Origin: Pararhodobacter sp. CCB-MM2
Lineage (GTDB): Bacteria; Pseudomonadota; Alphaproteobacteria; Rhodobacterales; Rhodobacteraceae
Direction: 5' to 3'
NCBI RefSeq assembly: GCF_001691415.1
Contig: NZ_LRRR01000012.1
Coordinates: 59,555 to 123,554, forward strand
DNA length: 64,000 bases
Shown here piece after piece: positions 1-8,428 of the stretch. The notes beneath the pieces were generated by a model. The model saw only the letters and a program-made list of their open reading frames with translations, made no database searches and was not told where the DNA came from. The stretch's first letter is position 1. Each line of letters starts with the position of its first letter. Made by a program: the position numbers and the translations under genes.

Positions 1-120
1 GAATTGCACCAGTTTCGCCAGGATCAGCGCCAGCGCGATCATCGACATGACGATCAGGATCATCACCACCGGGCCGCCCAGATCGGCGACACGGCCGATG
101 GCTTCGACAATCAGGTTCAT
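1..120 (-). CDS. ExbB/TolQ/MotA-family proton channel, N-terminal fragment
   Basis: The minus strand from 120 to the window edge encodes 40 residues that start with an amphipathic stretch and run into a hydrophobic segment (about residues 16-40, rich in V, I, M, L, A). This is the usual N-terminus of MotA/TolQ/ExbB proton-channel subunits, which energise outer-membrane transport through TonB or TolA. The start codon overlaps the stop of the upstream gene by 4 bases (117-120), so the two are translationally coupled. The remainder, and any exbD or tonB, lies outside the window. The nearby TonB-dependent receptor supports an ExbB role, but a TolQ-like role cannot be excluded from 40 residues. 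Confidence 0.6.
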   Translation of the reverse strand, partial: MNLIVEAIGRVADLGGPVVMILIVMSMIALALILAKLVQF

Positions 121-518
121 TGCAGCACCTCGACCGGTACGCGGCTTTCCAGTGCGAGGGGCTCGGCGCAGACGGCGCTGTCGGGTTCGCAGGCGGAGAC
201 GCCGTTGACCAGCAGGCGCGAGAGGTTGTCACAGGCGAGGCCCGCGATCTCGAAAGAGCGCACGCGCATTCGGGCGGCGGGCAGGTCCTGCAGATCCAAG
301 AGCGTCAGTGCCGCGACCTGACCGCCCGCGTCGAACAGCACCGCCTCCAGCACCAGCCGCTGCAGATCCGTCTCGGAATCGTTCTGGGCCACGAAAACCA
401 TCTGGCAGGCCCCATCGCGCTGCTGAAGTGCATTGAGTTCGAACCTCACGGAGTCGGCCTCCGCAGCTCCGCCGACAAGACACAGCGAGAGAGGGAGGAC
501 ACGGTAAGGAATCGTCAT
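117..518 (-). CDS. small exported protein upstream of exbB-like gene, unknown function
   Basis: The gene encodes 133 residues. The first 20 or so form a signal peptide (short hydrophobic run ending near A-E-A), so the product is probably periplasmic. The mature part has four cysteines (in the contexts GACQM, LACDN, SACEP and AVCAE), which could form two disulfides. A good ribosome binding site (AGGAG) lies just before the ATG. It overlaps the ExbB-like gene by 4 bases, suggesting a part in the same TonB/Tol energy-coupling system. I do not recognise a named family and assign no biochemical role. Confidence 0.6.
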   Translation of the reverse strand: MTIPYRVLPLSLCLVGGAAEADSVRFELNALQQRDGACQMVFVAQNDSETDLQRLVLEAVLFDAGGQVAALTLLDLQDLPAARMRVRSFEIAGLACDNLSRLLVNGVSACEPDSAVCAEPLALESRVPVEVLQ

Positions 519-688
519 GGTCGGCTCCTGATTGATCTTGTGCGATGGACACTTGGAACTTCGGTATCGACACGTTGATCGGTTGCTTATGGTCGCATTC
601 TTTGGCTGCGAGAAAGGTAGCCCGATTGCTTCGCTTCTGGATTGAGCAATCTCCAGCTCCCCACCTCGCGATCATTCAAGGAGCCGTC

Positions 689-1462
689 TCAGTCTGCGGT
701 TTCCGCCAGATCAACGGGGAGAAGGAAACGCCCGGATGATGTCTCGGCAAATTGGATCGCCAAGTTGAAAACCGACGCCATGCGCTCCTCTGAGAGAACC
801 GCGTCCGGAGCGCCGTCCGCCACGACGCGGCCCTGATGCATGACCACGAGGCGCGTGCAGTATCGTGCGGCGAGCCCGAGATCATGCAGCGAGACCAGAA
901 CGCCCCGGCCCTCGTCCGATAGGTTTCGCAGGCGCTTCATCAGAGAGATCTGCTGCGCCGGGTCCAAACCCGCGGCTGGCTCGTCTGCAAGGATCAAAGG
1001 GGTGTCCTGCACCAGGACACGCGCCAACAGGGTCCGGGCCAACTCGCCCCCGGAAAGCTCGGTCGCAAGCCTGTTCGCAAACTGGGAAAGGCCAAGTTGC
1101 CGCAGAACGGTGTCCACCTTCTCGGCTGAGCTGTCGGGCAAGTCGGAACCCGCCCGTCGGTGAGGGAGCAACCCCAAGGCCACGACATCTCGAACGGGCA
1201 TCGGCCAGGCAATGGTCCGTGTCTGGGGCAGGAACCCCGCATGACGAGCTCGCTCTGACGCGGACATGGCCATCAGCGACGATCGCCCTTGATGCCGCAC
1301 GAGGCCAAGGGCCGCGCGCAGCAGCGTCGTCTTTCCGGCCCCGTTCGGGCCGATAAGTCCGACGCATTCGCCGGCCTTGAGCCTGATCGACGCCGCGGAC
1401 AGAAGGCTGCGACCGCGCCGTGCAACACTGATGCTCTGAAGATCCAGAAGCTGGCCGCTCAA
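689..1462 (-). CDS. btuD: ABC transporter ATP-binding protein, B12 uptake
   Basis: The protein has 257 residues, normal for the FecE/BtuD class. It has a Walker A motif GPNGAGKT at residues 38-45, the ABC signature LSGGE at 136-140, a Walker B LILAD at 156-160 followed by catalytic E161, and a switch histidine H193. It should power the inner-membrane permease by ATP hydrolysis at the cytoplasmic face. It is the last gene of the riboswitch-led operon btuB-btuF-btuC-unknown-btuD and overlaps the preceding gene by ATGA (1459-1462). Substrate assignment to cobalamin rests on the operon and riboswitch; sequence alone would also fit haem or siderophore transport. Confidence 0.85.
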   Translation of the reverse strand: MSGQLLDLQSISVARRGRSLLSAASIRLKAGECVGLIGPNGAGKTTLLRAALGLVRHQGRSSLMAMSASERARHAGFLPQTRTIAWPMPVRDVVALGLLPHRRAGSDLPDSSAEKVDTVLRQLGLSQFANRLATELSGGELARTLLARVLVQDTPLILADEPAAGLDPAQQISLMKRLRNLSDEGRGVLVSLHDLGLAARYCTRLVVMHQGRVVADGAPDAVLSEERMASVFNLAIQFAETSSGRFLLPVDLAETAD

Positions 1463-2469
1463 TGTCCCAGCCTCTCGGGCGTGTCGTCGATGGCCTCGGC
1501 CCCGCCGTCATGCATCAAGGACCACAGACGCACGAGCGCCTCGTCGTAGGCCCCCTCGCGCGACGCCTGACGCAAGCCCACGCGCAGGGCGCGCCGTTGG
1601 TCTCGGCCTTCAGGCATGATCAGGACGTCCGGTGTCACACCCGCGCGCAGGTGCTGAGCCAGCTCCGCCTTCAACAGCACCAGATCCGCCGGTGCGAAGC
1701 GGTCATAGAGCCAGGCCCAAGCGCGTGCCGCAGCCGGATCGAAAGGTTTCTCATGCCCTTCGCCATCGGTGAAGGGACTGGCAGGATAGAGCCCGGCGCA
1801 GGGGACAAGGCCCGGCGGGATCGTCTGGTTGGCGGAATGGGTCCGGCCCGCGCGCAGGAGTTGCGGCAGCACATGGGTATGCGGACCCGAGGGCGAGACG
1901 CCGCCGGTATCGGGCCCGCCGATCTTCTGGAACACCTCGACCCGGCCGAGCCTTGTCAGCGCCACACGGTGCGGATGCGCCGCCAGCACCGCCGGCAGGG
2001 CGGGATTGCCCTGTTCCATCAAGGACCGGCCGGTTTTGGCTCGCAGCACGCGGAGCAGATTGCGATCGCAGGTGCGGATACAGAAATCGACCTGCGTTTG
2101 TCCAAGGCCCATGTCGAAGAGCACCGCATCACGATCCTCAGCGCGCAGCGCGTCACGGTCGGGGCCAAGCTCGGTCAGGACGGTGCGCTGGCTCATGGTG
2201 GCGGCTCCTGTCGGCAGGCAGAGCATCAAGGCCTGCCCCCAGCGCCCCGCGCGCGGCGACACCGTTTCGCAGGCGACGGGCTGTAGCTCGGACGGCAGCG
2301 ACAGGCAGATGCCGCCGCGGGCCGTTGTCCGCTCAAGCAGCTTCGTGGCTGCGGGCTCCTCGGGCTCGTGGCGGAACTCGGCGATGGCACCAAAGGAGCC
2401 CATCGACCAGCCGGTGCCGGGATCGGCGAGATGGCGTTCGATCAGCGAGACGGTGGCGGTCAGGTTCAT
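1459..2469 (-). CDS. uncharacterised conserved-looking protein inside the B12 uptake operon
   Basis: The gene encodes 336 residues and I do not recognise a characterised family. No signal peptide or membrane segment is visible, so it is probably cytoplasmic. The middle has several cysteines (LQPVACETV, LMLCLP, DFCIRTCDRN) and a histidine-rich stretch HTHVLPQLL near residue 205, followed by a proline-rich SANQTIPPGLVPCAG segment. The ATG at 2469 is chosen because the longer open frame to 3480 is the antisense shadow of btuC. It starts 8 bases after btuC and overlaps btuD by 4 bases, so it is made together with the transporter. A part in cobalamin handling is suggested only by position. Confidence 0.75.
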   Translation of the reverse strand: MNLTATVSLIERHLADPGTGWSMGSFGAIAEFRHEPEEPAATKLLERTTARGGICLSLPSELQPVACETVSPRAGRWGQALMLCLPTGAATMSQRTVLTELGPDRDALRAEDRDAVLFDMGLGQTQVDFCIRTCDRNLLRVLRAKTGRSLMEQGNPALPAVLAAHPHRVALTRLGRVEVFQKIGGPDTGGVSPSGPHTHVLPQLLRAGRTHSANQTIPPGLVPCAGLYPASPFTDGEGHEKPFDPAAARAWAWLYDRFAPADLVLLKAELAQHLRAGVTPDVLIMPEGRDQRRALRVGLRQASREGAYDEALVRLWSLMHDGGAEAIDDTPERLGH

Positions 2470-2477
2470 GGCGGACC

Positions 2478-3467
2478 TCAGGCGTTTTGCGCGAAACGGG
2501 TGCGCAGGATGAGCAGCAGGAAGAAGGGCGCGCCGAGGATCGCGAGCAGCACCCCCAGCTTCAGATCGCGGCCGGGAAGGATCAGCCGCACGGCGATATC
2601 GGCGGCAAGCAGCAGCGCCGCGCCGCCAAGGGCCGAGACCGGCAGCAATCGCGCGGGATCGCCGCGCGTGGCCCGGCGCAGGATATGCGGCACCATCAGG
2701 CCGATGAAGCCGATGGAGCCGGCGACAGCGGTGGCGGCCCCGACAATGGCGGCGGTGCCCAGAAGGACGGTCGCGCGCAACCGGCCGAGGCTCACGCCCA
2801 TCGAGGCCGCGGCATCCTCGCCCAGCGTCAGCGCCGACAGCGCGCGGGCCTGGGTCAGCAGCAAGGTCGCGCCACCGAGGATTAAGGGCAGGGCCAGCGC
2901 GACATGGCTCCATGAGCGATCGGCGAGCGAGCCCATCAGCCAGAAGACGATCTCCTGCGCGGCGAAGGGATCGGGCGAGAGGTTCAGCACCAGGGCCAGC
3001 CCGGCGCCCGACAGGGCCGAGACGCCGATCCCGGCAAGGATCAGGGTCAGCGCCCCGCCCGCGGGTCCGGCGAGCAGCGCCAGCAAAAGCACGGCGATGA
3101 AGGCGCCCACAAGGCCCGCGAGCGGCAGCGCCAAGGCCAACGCCGCGGCGAGGCCCGTCTGCAGGGCCAGCACCGCCCCCAGTGCCGCCGCGCCCGAGAC
3201 GCCCAGAAGGCCCGGCTCGGCCAGCGGGTTGCGCAGATAGCCCTGCATCACCGCGCCCGAGAGGCCAAGCCCCGCGCCGATCACTGCGGCCAGGACTGCG
3301 CGCGGCAGGCGCAATTCGCGCATCACCAGCGTCATCGGCCCGCCATCGGCGAGGATCAGCGCCGAGAGGCTGTCCGTGAGCGGCACCGAGGCCGGGCCGA
3401 TCAGGATCGAGGCAAGGAACAGCAGCGCCACCAAGGCGGCAAGGGCGGGGACAAGCAGGCGGGTCAT
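2478..3467 (-). CDS. btuC: FecCD-family permease for B12 uptake
   Basis: The product has 329 residues, almost all in hydrophobic helices (about ten), with the family landmarks GAGLGLSGAVMQGYLRNPLA near residue 62 and GFIGLMVPHILR near residue 253. It forms the homodimeric inner-membrane channel of a type II ABC importer. It overlaps btuF by ATGA (3464-3467) and is followed after 8 bases by the unknown gene. Cobalamin as the substrate is inferred from the riboswitch that leads this operon. Confidence 0.87.
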   Translation of the reverse strand: MTRLLVPALAALVALLFLASILIGPASVPLTDSLSALILADGGPMTLVMRELRLPRAVLAAVIGAGLGLSGAVMQGYLRNPLAEPGLLGVSGAAALGAVLALQTGLAAALALALPLAGLVGAFIAVLLLALLAGPAGGALTLILAGIGVSALSGAGLALVLNLSPDPFAAQEIVFWLMGSLADRSWSHVALALPLILGGATLLLTQARALSALTLGEDAAASMGVSLGRLRATVLLGTAAIVGAATAVAGSIGFIGLMVPHILRRATRGDPARLLPVSALGGAALLLAADIAVRLILPGRDLKLGVLLAILGAPFFLLLILRTRFAQNA

Positions 3468-4330
3468 GGCGTAGTCTCATCGATCAGCCGGGCGATGGCC
3501 TGCAGCACGAAGGGCGTGCCGCAGACCCAGTCGCGGTCATTCGCGGCGACCCCGGCACGGTAGGCGCGGCTATGGCGCAGGGCCGGGTGATGCAGCAGGG
3601 CGCGGGCCTCGGACCAGCCTTCGGGGTTGCGGGCGGGTTGGCCGAGGATCAGCCGGTCGGGATCGGCCAGGAGCAGCGACTCAAGCGCGACCATGCCGCC
3701 CCAACTGAGGCCCAGGTCGTCGGCGAGGTTGCGCAGGCCGGCTTCGCGCAGGATGTCGCCTGACAGGGTCTCGGACCCGCCGGTCCAGCCGCGCGAGGAA
3801 TAAAGGACGGCGCGCGGCCCCTCGCTGCCGTGGCGGCGCTCTGCCAGATGCGCGGCAAGCCGGGCGCGGTCGGCGCGGAAGTCCTCGATCAGTGCTTCGG
3901 CCTGGGCCGTGCGCCCCAAGGCCGCGCCCATCTGCCGGAGAGCGGCCTCGATGTCGTCGAGGCTGTTCTCGGGCTCGAAGCGGATCACGGGCACGCCAAG
4001 GCGCTGCAGCATGGCGACAGTGGCCACGGTCGAGAAACGGCCGGCCAGCACCAGGTCCGGTTGCAGAAGATAGACCTCCTCGGCCAGCCCGTGATTGGCC
4101 GGCAGCGCGCGCGCGGCCGCCTGCAGGGGGGCGACAGCGCCGTCATGAGCGAGGTAGCTGACCGAGATAAGCTGCCCAGGTGCTGCCAGCATCAGCGCCA
4201 GCTGGTCGGTGCAGAGATTCATCGACACCACCCGCGTGGGTGGTGCCGTCTGTGCCGCGCCGGGGAGGGCCGCAAGGCCCAGCCCCAGCGCGAGGATCAG
4301 CGCGTCAGAAACGCGCGCGAAGACCGACAT
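3464..4330 (-). CDS. btuF: periplasmic substrate-binding protein, B12 uptake
   Basis: Using the ATG at 4330 the protein has 288 residues and begins with a signal peptide (MSVFARVSDALILALG...GAAQ). The mature protein shows the class III binding-protein fold: RVVSMNLCTDQLALML at its start, then YLLQPDLVLAGR and LGVPVIRFEPENSLDDIEAALR. It would deliver corrinoid from the outer membrane receptor to BtuC. An upstream in-frame start at 4366 would lie deeper within btuB and put residues before the signal peptide, so 4330 is preferred; this still overlaps btuB by 26 bases. Substrate is inferred from context. Confidence 0.83.
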   Translation of the reverse strand: MSVFARVSDALILALGLGLAALPGAAQTAPPTRVVSMNLCTDQLALMLAAPGQLISVSYLAHDGAVAPLQAAARALPANHGLAEEVYLLQPDLVLAGRFSTVATVAMLQRLGVPVIRFEPENSLDDIEAALRQMGAALGRTAQAEALIEDFRADRARLAAHLAERRHGSEGPRAVLYSSRGWTGGSETLSGDILREAGLRNLADDLGLSWGGMVALESLLLADPDRLILGQPARNPEGWSEARALLHHPALRHSRAYRAGVAANDRDWVCGTPFVLQAIARLIDETTP

Positions 4331-6155
4331 AGGCCGACCGCCCCCGTCCTGCGTAACCCCAGACATCCATCACCTCGACATCGAAGAGGTTCGACACCCG
4401 ACCCACCAGCGTGACGCGATCCGTCAGATCGTATTGCGCGGCCAAATCGACGGTGGTGTAGGAAGGCAGTTCCACCGTGGCATAGGCGCCCCAGAACTGC
4501 GTGTCCCAATTGCGCCGGACATGGCGCAGATCGGCACTGAGACTGCCGCGACCCTGCGCGAAGGCCCAGTTGGCCCCAAGCGCGAGTTCATGCTGTGGGC
4601 GCCGGATCTCGACGCTGCCATCGGGGTTCTCGGCTTGCAGCCAAGTATAGGCCATGCGCAGCGAGAGCGTGTCGCTGACCTGCGTGCGGCCGCTGATCTC
4701 GATCCCGTGGCGCAGGCTGTCGCCGGTCTGGTTGATATAGGTATAGGTACCCGGCCCGGTCGAGACGGCAGTGATCTCGTCGGTGAGCACTTCGCGGAAC
4801 AGGGTCACGTCAAGCGTACCATTGGTGCCGACCGGCATTTCCAGCCCCAGATCGACCGAGCGGTTGCGCTCGGGCATTAGGTTGGGGTTGCCGGAATAGC
4901 CCCAGGCAGCGGCGTAGAGCTCGAAATAGCTGGGATTGACGATGCCGGTGCCGGCCGAGCCATGCAGCCGCCAGCCGCCGCCGAAATCATAGGCCGCGGC
5001 GAGGGTCCAGGTGGTCGCATCCTCGAAGACCTCGTTGTCATCGTAGCGTGCGCCTGCTTGCAGCGAGACGCCACCGAATTCGCCGCGATATTCCAGCGCG
5101 AGGGAGGTGTTGGCGCGGTCATAGAGCGGGTTCGAACTGCTCGAATCCTGTTCCCATTCCAGCATCGCGTTGAGGAGATGCGCGGCGCTCTCGACCGGTG
5201 CGCCGTCGAGGCCGAAGCTGAGGCGGTAATGCGCGGCATCGGTACGGGTATGGGTCGGCGCGGCACCGTTACTGGCCTGCGCGTTCTGCGTCGTCGCCAG
5301 CGAGACGCGGTGAACCAGACGGCCGTTCAGCATCTCGTAGGTCAGGCCGATGCCAGCGGTGCGCTCGTCGCGGTCGGTGAATTGGGTGGGATCGTCGACG
5401 ACATAGCCATCCGGATCGGTCGCCATCCAGCTGGTGGAATCGTAATCGTAATGCTCGCGCGAGCGGCGCAGGGTGAAATCGACGCTCAGATCGTCGGTCA
5501 GCGCATAGTCGCCCGAAAGGATCGCGGTCGAGCGGCGGATCTCGTCGCGCTCGCCGCCATCGCCCGAATTGTCATAGCCGAGGTCATGCAGATGCGAGAG
5601 GCCGAGCGAGATCCCGCCCCGCTCGCCGCGCCAGGCGAGGAAGCCCGAGGCGCGATGCGCGGCGCCGGTCTCCAGCGTAAAGTCGCGCGTCAGGCCGGGG
5701 GTCGCGCGGCGGGTGACGATGTTGATGACGCCGGCCGACGCATTCGAGCCATAGACCACCGATTGCGGCCCGCGCAGCACCTCGATGCGCTCGATCATCG
5801 CGGTTTCCAGCCCGCTGAGGATGTATTCGCCATCGCCGCCGGCAGCCTCGATCCCGTCGATCAGGATCAGCGTGTGGTTCGCTTCGCCGCCGCGTATGCG
5901 GACCTGCGTGAAACTGTCGCCCGAGCCATTGACCGCGACACCCGGAAGGGCACGCAGCGCCTCGTGTACCGTGGTGAGGCCGCGCTCTTCGATGTCTTCA
6001 GCAGAGACCACGGTGACGGCACGGCCAAGATTCTCTCCCTCGACAGGCGTCAGGCCCCCGCTGAGCACCAAAGTGCCGAGGTCGTAATAGGCTTGGGCCC
6101 CCGCGCCACCGGGCAACAGGGCAAGGATAGAGACAGCAGAAAGCAGATGGCGCAT
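4305..6155 (-). CDS. btuB: TonB-dependent outer membrane cobalamin receptor
   Basis: The protein has 616 residues with the ATG at 6155, chosen because it gives a clean signal peptide (MRHLLSAVSILALLPGGAGAQA); an upstream in-frame start at 6206 would prefix non-signal residues. A TonB-box-like LGTLVLSGG lies near residue 27. A plug domain follows (AVTVVSAEDIEERG, LPGVAVNGSGDSFTQVRIRGG, LILIDGIEAAGG, INIVTRR), and then an aromatic-rich beta-barrel ending in the typical terminal phenylalanine (GLRARF). It moves its ligand across the outer membrane using TonB energy. The cobalamin riboswitch directly upstream is the strongest evidence that the ligand is B12 or a related corrinoid. Confidence 0.88.
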   Translation of the reverse strand: MRHLLSAVSILALLPGGAGAQAYYDLGTLVLSGGLTPVEGENLGRAVTVVSAEDIEERGLTTVHEALRALPGVAVNGSGDSFTQVRIRGGEANHTLILIDGIEAAGGDGEYILSGLETAMIERIEVLRGPQSVVYGSNASAGVINIVTRRATPGLTRDFTLETGAAHRASGFLAWRGERGGISLGLSHLHDLGYDNSGDGGERDEIRRSTAILSGDYALTDDLSVDFTLRRSREHYDYDSTSWMATDPDGYVVDDPTQFTDRDERTAGIGLTYEMLNGRLVHRVSLATTQNAQASNGAAPTHTRTDAAHYRLSFGLDGAPVESAAHLLNAMLEWEQDSSSSNPLYDRANTSLALEYRGEFGGVSLQAGARYDDNEVFEDATTWTLAAAYDFGGGWRLHGSAGTGIVNPSYFELYAAAWGYSGNPNLMPERNRSVDLGLEMPVGTNGTLDVTLFREVLTDEITAVSTGPGTYTYINQTGDSLRHGIEISGRTQVSDTLSLRMAYTWLQAENPDGSVEIRRPQHELALGANWAFAQGRGSLSADLRHVRRNWDTQFWGAYATVELPSYTTVDLAAQYDLTDRVTLVGRVSNLFDVEVMDVWGYAGRGRSAYVGLRARF

Positions 6156-6300
6156 GAAACCCCCGAACGGATGCGCAGGCACTCCGGTCGAGCGCCATAG
6201 AAACAACGATGTGCGGGGTTCGAAGACCGCCGCGGGTGAAATTCACCGCGACGGCATGGCCGTTGCCCTGGCGCCCTCCGCGCCCGGAACAGGGTGATGT

Positions 6301-6452
6301 GCCGGCAGGTCTCCTGACTCGCGGGTCATCGCTTGGTCGGGCCTTCCCGGGGTGCTGCACCCCAGTGGCATTTCCGACCGCGCTCGCCGCTCACAGTTGC
6401 GGGGGCAGTCCCGGAATTGCGCCTGAGAATGAGGCGCGCACCGGGTTCCCTT
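6301..6452 (-). promoter_or_regulatory. cobalamin riboswitch upstream of btuB
   Basis: Read on the minus strand, the segment carries the ordered blocks of the AdoCbl riboswitch: a start GGGAACCCGGTG, CTGCCCCCGCAACTGTGAG, the B12-box region GCCACTGG followed by CCGGGAAGGC, and the closing GAGTCAGGAGACCTGCCGGC. It lies about 145 bases before the btuB start. Binding of adenosylcobalamin in this class lowers expression of the downstream genes. The same blocks recur at two other places in the window. Confidence 0.93.
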
Positions 6453-6685
6453 CTTGCGTCTTGCACGAACGAAGCCGCACAAGAACCGGAACAAAGTTTG
6501 GGTAGCATCGACCATAGAACCCCGTCAAGCAAGGCGATGCCCATGGCGTCGTCTTTGCTGTCGTACCCAATGAAGTTTACATTCCTGAGGAAACCTGCCG
6601 GCTGTATCTGGCAGTTTGCCTTTGCAACCAGCCCTCCAACCTCCTTCTACACGAGAAGAAGAGACCAATGCGTCTATCCGCGGAA
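6453..6685 (+). other. gene-free stretch between btuB riboswitch and RNA candidate
   Basis: No convincing gene is seen here on either strand; the short open frames lack ribosome binding sites and overlap one another. The btuB operon promoter should lie at its left end, reading leftwards. The composition becomes more A/T-rich than in btuB, which marks the start of the accessory island. Confidence 0.4.
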
Positions 6686-6812
6686 CCAAACAAGTATTCG
6701 CGCGTTCGCAGCGGACAGGGTGTGAGTTGTTCTTGCAGGTGCAACTCACCGTGGACAATGGCTTTGTCCCGCATGGAAGGAGGGGCCCAGAGGTATCTGG
6801 GCCCCTTTTCGA
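6686..6812 (+). ncRNA. candidate small RNA with three hairpins and an intrinsic terminator
   Basis: Three stem-loops follow each other on the plus strand with short linkers: TGAGTTG (6723-6729) pairing with CAACTCA (6742-6748), GGACAA (6753-6758) pairing with TTGTCC (6764-6769), and an 11-bp stem (6781-6791 with 6796-6806, loop GGTA) followed at once by TTTT. The last is a textbook Rho-independent terminator, yet no protein-coding gene with a ribosome binding site ends before it on this strand. A stand-alone small RNA is the simplest explanation. The 5' end is a guess. No family was recognised. Confidence 0.45.
6781..6810 (+). terminator. Rho-independent terminator
   Basis: Perfect 11-bp GC-rich stem (AGGGGCCCAGA and TCTGGGCCCCT) with a 4-base loop, followed by TTTT on the plus strand. 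On the minus strand no T-run follows, so it acts for plus-strand transcription. Confidence 0.75.
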
Positions 6813-6999
6813 TCGAGCGAACACTGACATCGCGGCTCTCAAGAGCCTTCAGATAACCATCGCGCGCGCGAGCACACGCAGGCAAACTGTCCAAGACATG
6901 AACCGCTGATCAACGCTCGGAGCGTCTGCTGTGTTCTTCAAAACAGTCGAAAGACATGGCCCTTGTCAGCAGCCAGAGCGAGCAGAGAATCCTAACGCC

Positions 7000-7263
7000 C
7001 TATCTCTGAACGGCGAAGTTTGTGGCGACGACATCCTCGGCGAATGCTCGGGCACTCTCGAGCGCCTGATCTATCATCTCGCCGCTCATTGGAGTATGTG
7101 TTGGCACGATCTGCTTGATCTCGAACCGAAGCTCCTTTTGTAGGGCTACGGCCAACATCTCAAAGGCTATCTCGTCCAGACCGGCTTCACGATCAATCTG
7201 ACGAACGATACTCATGATCACGAGCTTGTTTTGATGGCGGTGGGGCACTGGGTTCCCTTTCAC
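7000..7263 (-). CDS. small hypothetical protein
   Basis: The gene encodes 87 residues from a GTG start at 7263, or 71 residues from an ATG at 7215 (MSIVRQIDREAG). Neither start has a strong ribosome binding site. The chain is charged and predicted helical (IDREAGLDEIAFEMLAVALQKELRFEIKQI, with MIDQALESARAFAEDV near the end), with no signal peptide or membrane segment. No family recognised. It is the first of three small minus-strand genes at the left side of the island. Confidence 0.4.
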   Translation of the reverse strand: MKGNPVPHRHQNKLVIMSIVRQIDREAGLDEIAFEMLAVALQKELRFEIKQIVPTHTPMSGEMIDQALESARAFAEDVVATNFAVQR

Positions 7264-7494
7264 TCAAATACGCTCCGTGGATTCAAGATAACCGCATCGG
7301 CTGCCAGTCAAATATTTTATCCGACAAGGCGACAAGTTTTCTGGAACCTCTGATCGGGAGTTTCCCTCGTCATCGCTAAGAAGGAATCTTTCGCCGCGCA
7401 AAGGTTGCGTCGACCGGCGAGTAATGACGGAGAATGACCCACCGATTTATTTGCGGTGGGTCACGATGCGATGTATACCAGCGAAGCGCGTTCC

Positions 7495-7935
7495 TTACAG
7501 CTTTGACATGCGTTGCATGAGAAAGTTGTCGGCATCGATGCGTGCCCGGCAGATTGTGCGCATCATAGCAATGTTTCTTAAGGACACCAAGACAATCTCG
7601 ATTGCTTGGCCTCTTTCCGTCAGATCGACGACCTGTCGTCCCTCACCAACGTGGCCCAAATCGGGATCGACGCAACCCTCAAACACCATGAACCGTCCGC
7701 GAATCTCATGGTCCCGCTCGCGCTCTAATATCATTACGAGTAGATCGAGATCGGCATCGTCATGGCCGGCCAGACGAGCGTTCGCGTGCAACGCATCGAG
7801 CGCCCTTCGTATCGTTCCTCGCTCGTTTGCGTCGGCCGCGACATCATCAGCAGCGAACTCGGCGATGAAGGTTCTGGTTGTCGCGATGAGGCGTGAACAC
7901 AGTTCGTCGAGGTTCATTTGATAGTAAATTTGCAT
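7495..7935 (-). CDS. hypothetical protein, helical and acidic
   Basis: The ATG at 7935 is preferred over 7962 because AGGAG sits 7-8 bases before it; this gives 146 residues. The N-terminal half is helical and acidic (NLDELCSRLIATTRTFIAEFAADDVAADANERG). A C-terminal part contains FMVFEGCVDPDLGHVGEGRQVVDLTERGQAIEIVLVS. It has no signal peptide or transmembrane stretch. I do not recognise the family. Its good ribosome binding site and its company of two other short genes in the same direction suggest a real cargo gene of the island. Confidence 0.55.
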   Translation of the reverse strand: MQIYYQMNLDELCSRLIATTRTFIAEFAADDVAADANERGTIRRALDALHANARLAGHDDADLDLLVMILERERDHEIRGRFMVFEGCVDPDLGHVGEGRQVVDLTERGQAIEIVLVSLRNIAMMRTICRARIDADNFLMQRMSKL

Positions 7936-8011
7936 GGCTTGCTCCTGAAGCTCCGGCGCCACGACATTTGTGTCGCCTTCAAGGGTCGGCCCAAGCGCGG
8001 GCCGACTGAGG

Positions 8012-8428
8012 TCATGCAGCTGGGAGCTCGAAGAGTTCTTCGGAGATTACAACACAGTCTCCGTCGAGCTCCAAAATCTCGAGCAACAGCTCATGCAAGC
8101 GATCCGTGAGACAGCAGATTTCCTTCACGTCAGCGTCTGAAAAATCAATGCAGCCGAAGCGAGCGGTTTCTTCGCTCTTCGGATCGCCGACGAAGTCCAG
8201 CGAAAGCACACGGTGCAGCCAGACTAACTCATGCCGCAGCGAAACACTCAGCGAAGCGGTTTCGGAAAGACCTGCGAGTAGCCGAAGACAGCGGCGGTGT
8301 GCTTTGGGACCGCTCAGCAGTGCTGCCGCATTCAGCACCGCTTCTGCATGTTCATGGAAAAACAGCCTCGTGACGACAAGCGCGGGCTGGCTGGACAATG
8401 CGAAGCGTTTTTTCGAAGTAGGGAGCAT
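8012..8428 (-). CDS. hypothetical protein
   Basis: The gene encodes 138 residues starting at an ATG preceded by AAGGA. The chain looks helical throughout (FFHEHAEAVLNAAALLSG, RCLRLLAGLSETASLSVSLRHELVWLH) and ends acidic (ELLLEILELDGDCVVISEELFEL). It has no signal peptide. No family recognised. It lies between the 146-residue gene and the recombinase pair, in the same direction. Confidence 0.5.
   Translation of the reverse strand: MLPTSKKRFALSSQPALVVTRLFFHEHAEAVLNAAALLSGPKAHRRCLRLLAGLSETASLSVSLRHELVWLHRVLSLDFVGDPKSEETARFGCIDFSDADVKEICCLTDRLHELLLEILELDGDCVVISEELFELPAA

Noticed and set aside
2478..3480. Upstream extension of the unknown B12-operon gene to 3480
   Set aside because: The extension is the btuC gene read in another frame; the ATG at 2469 starts the proper protein.
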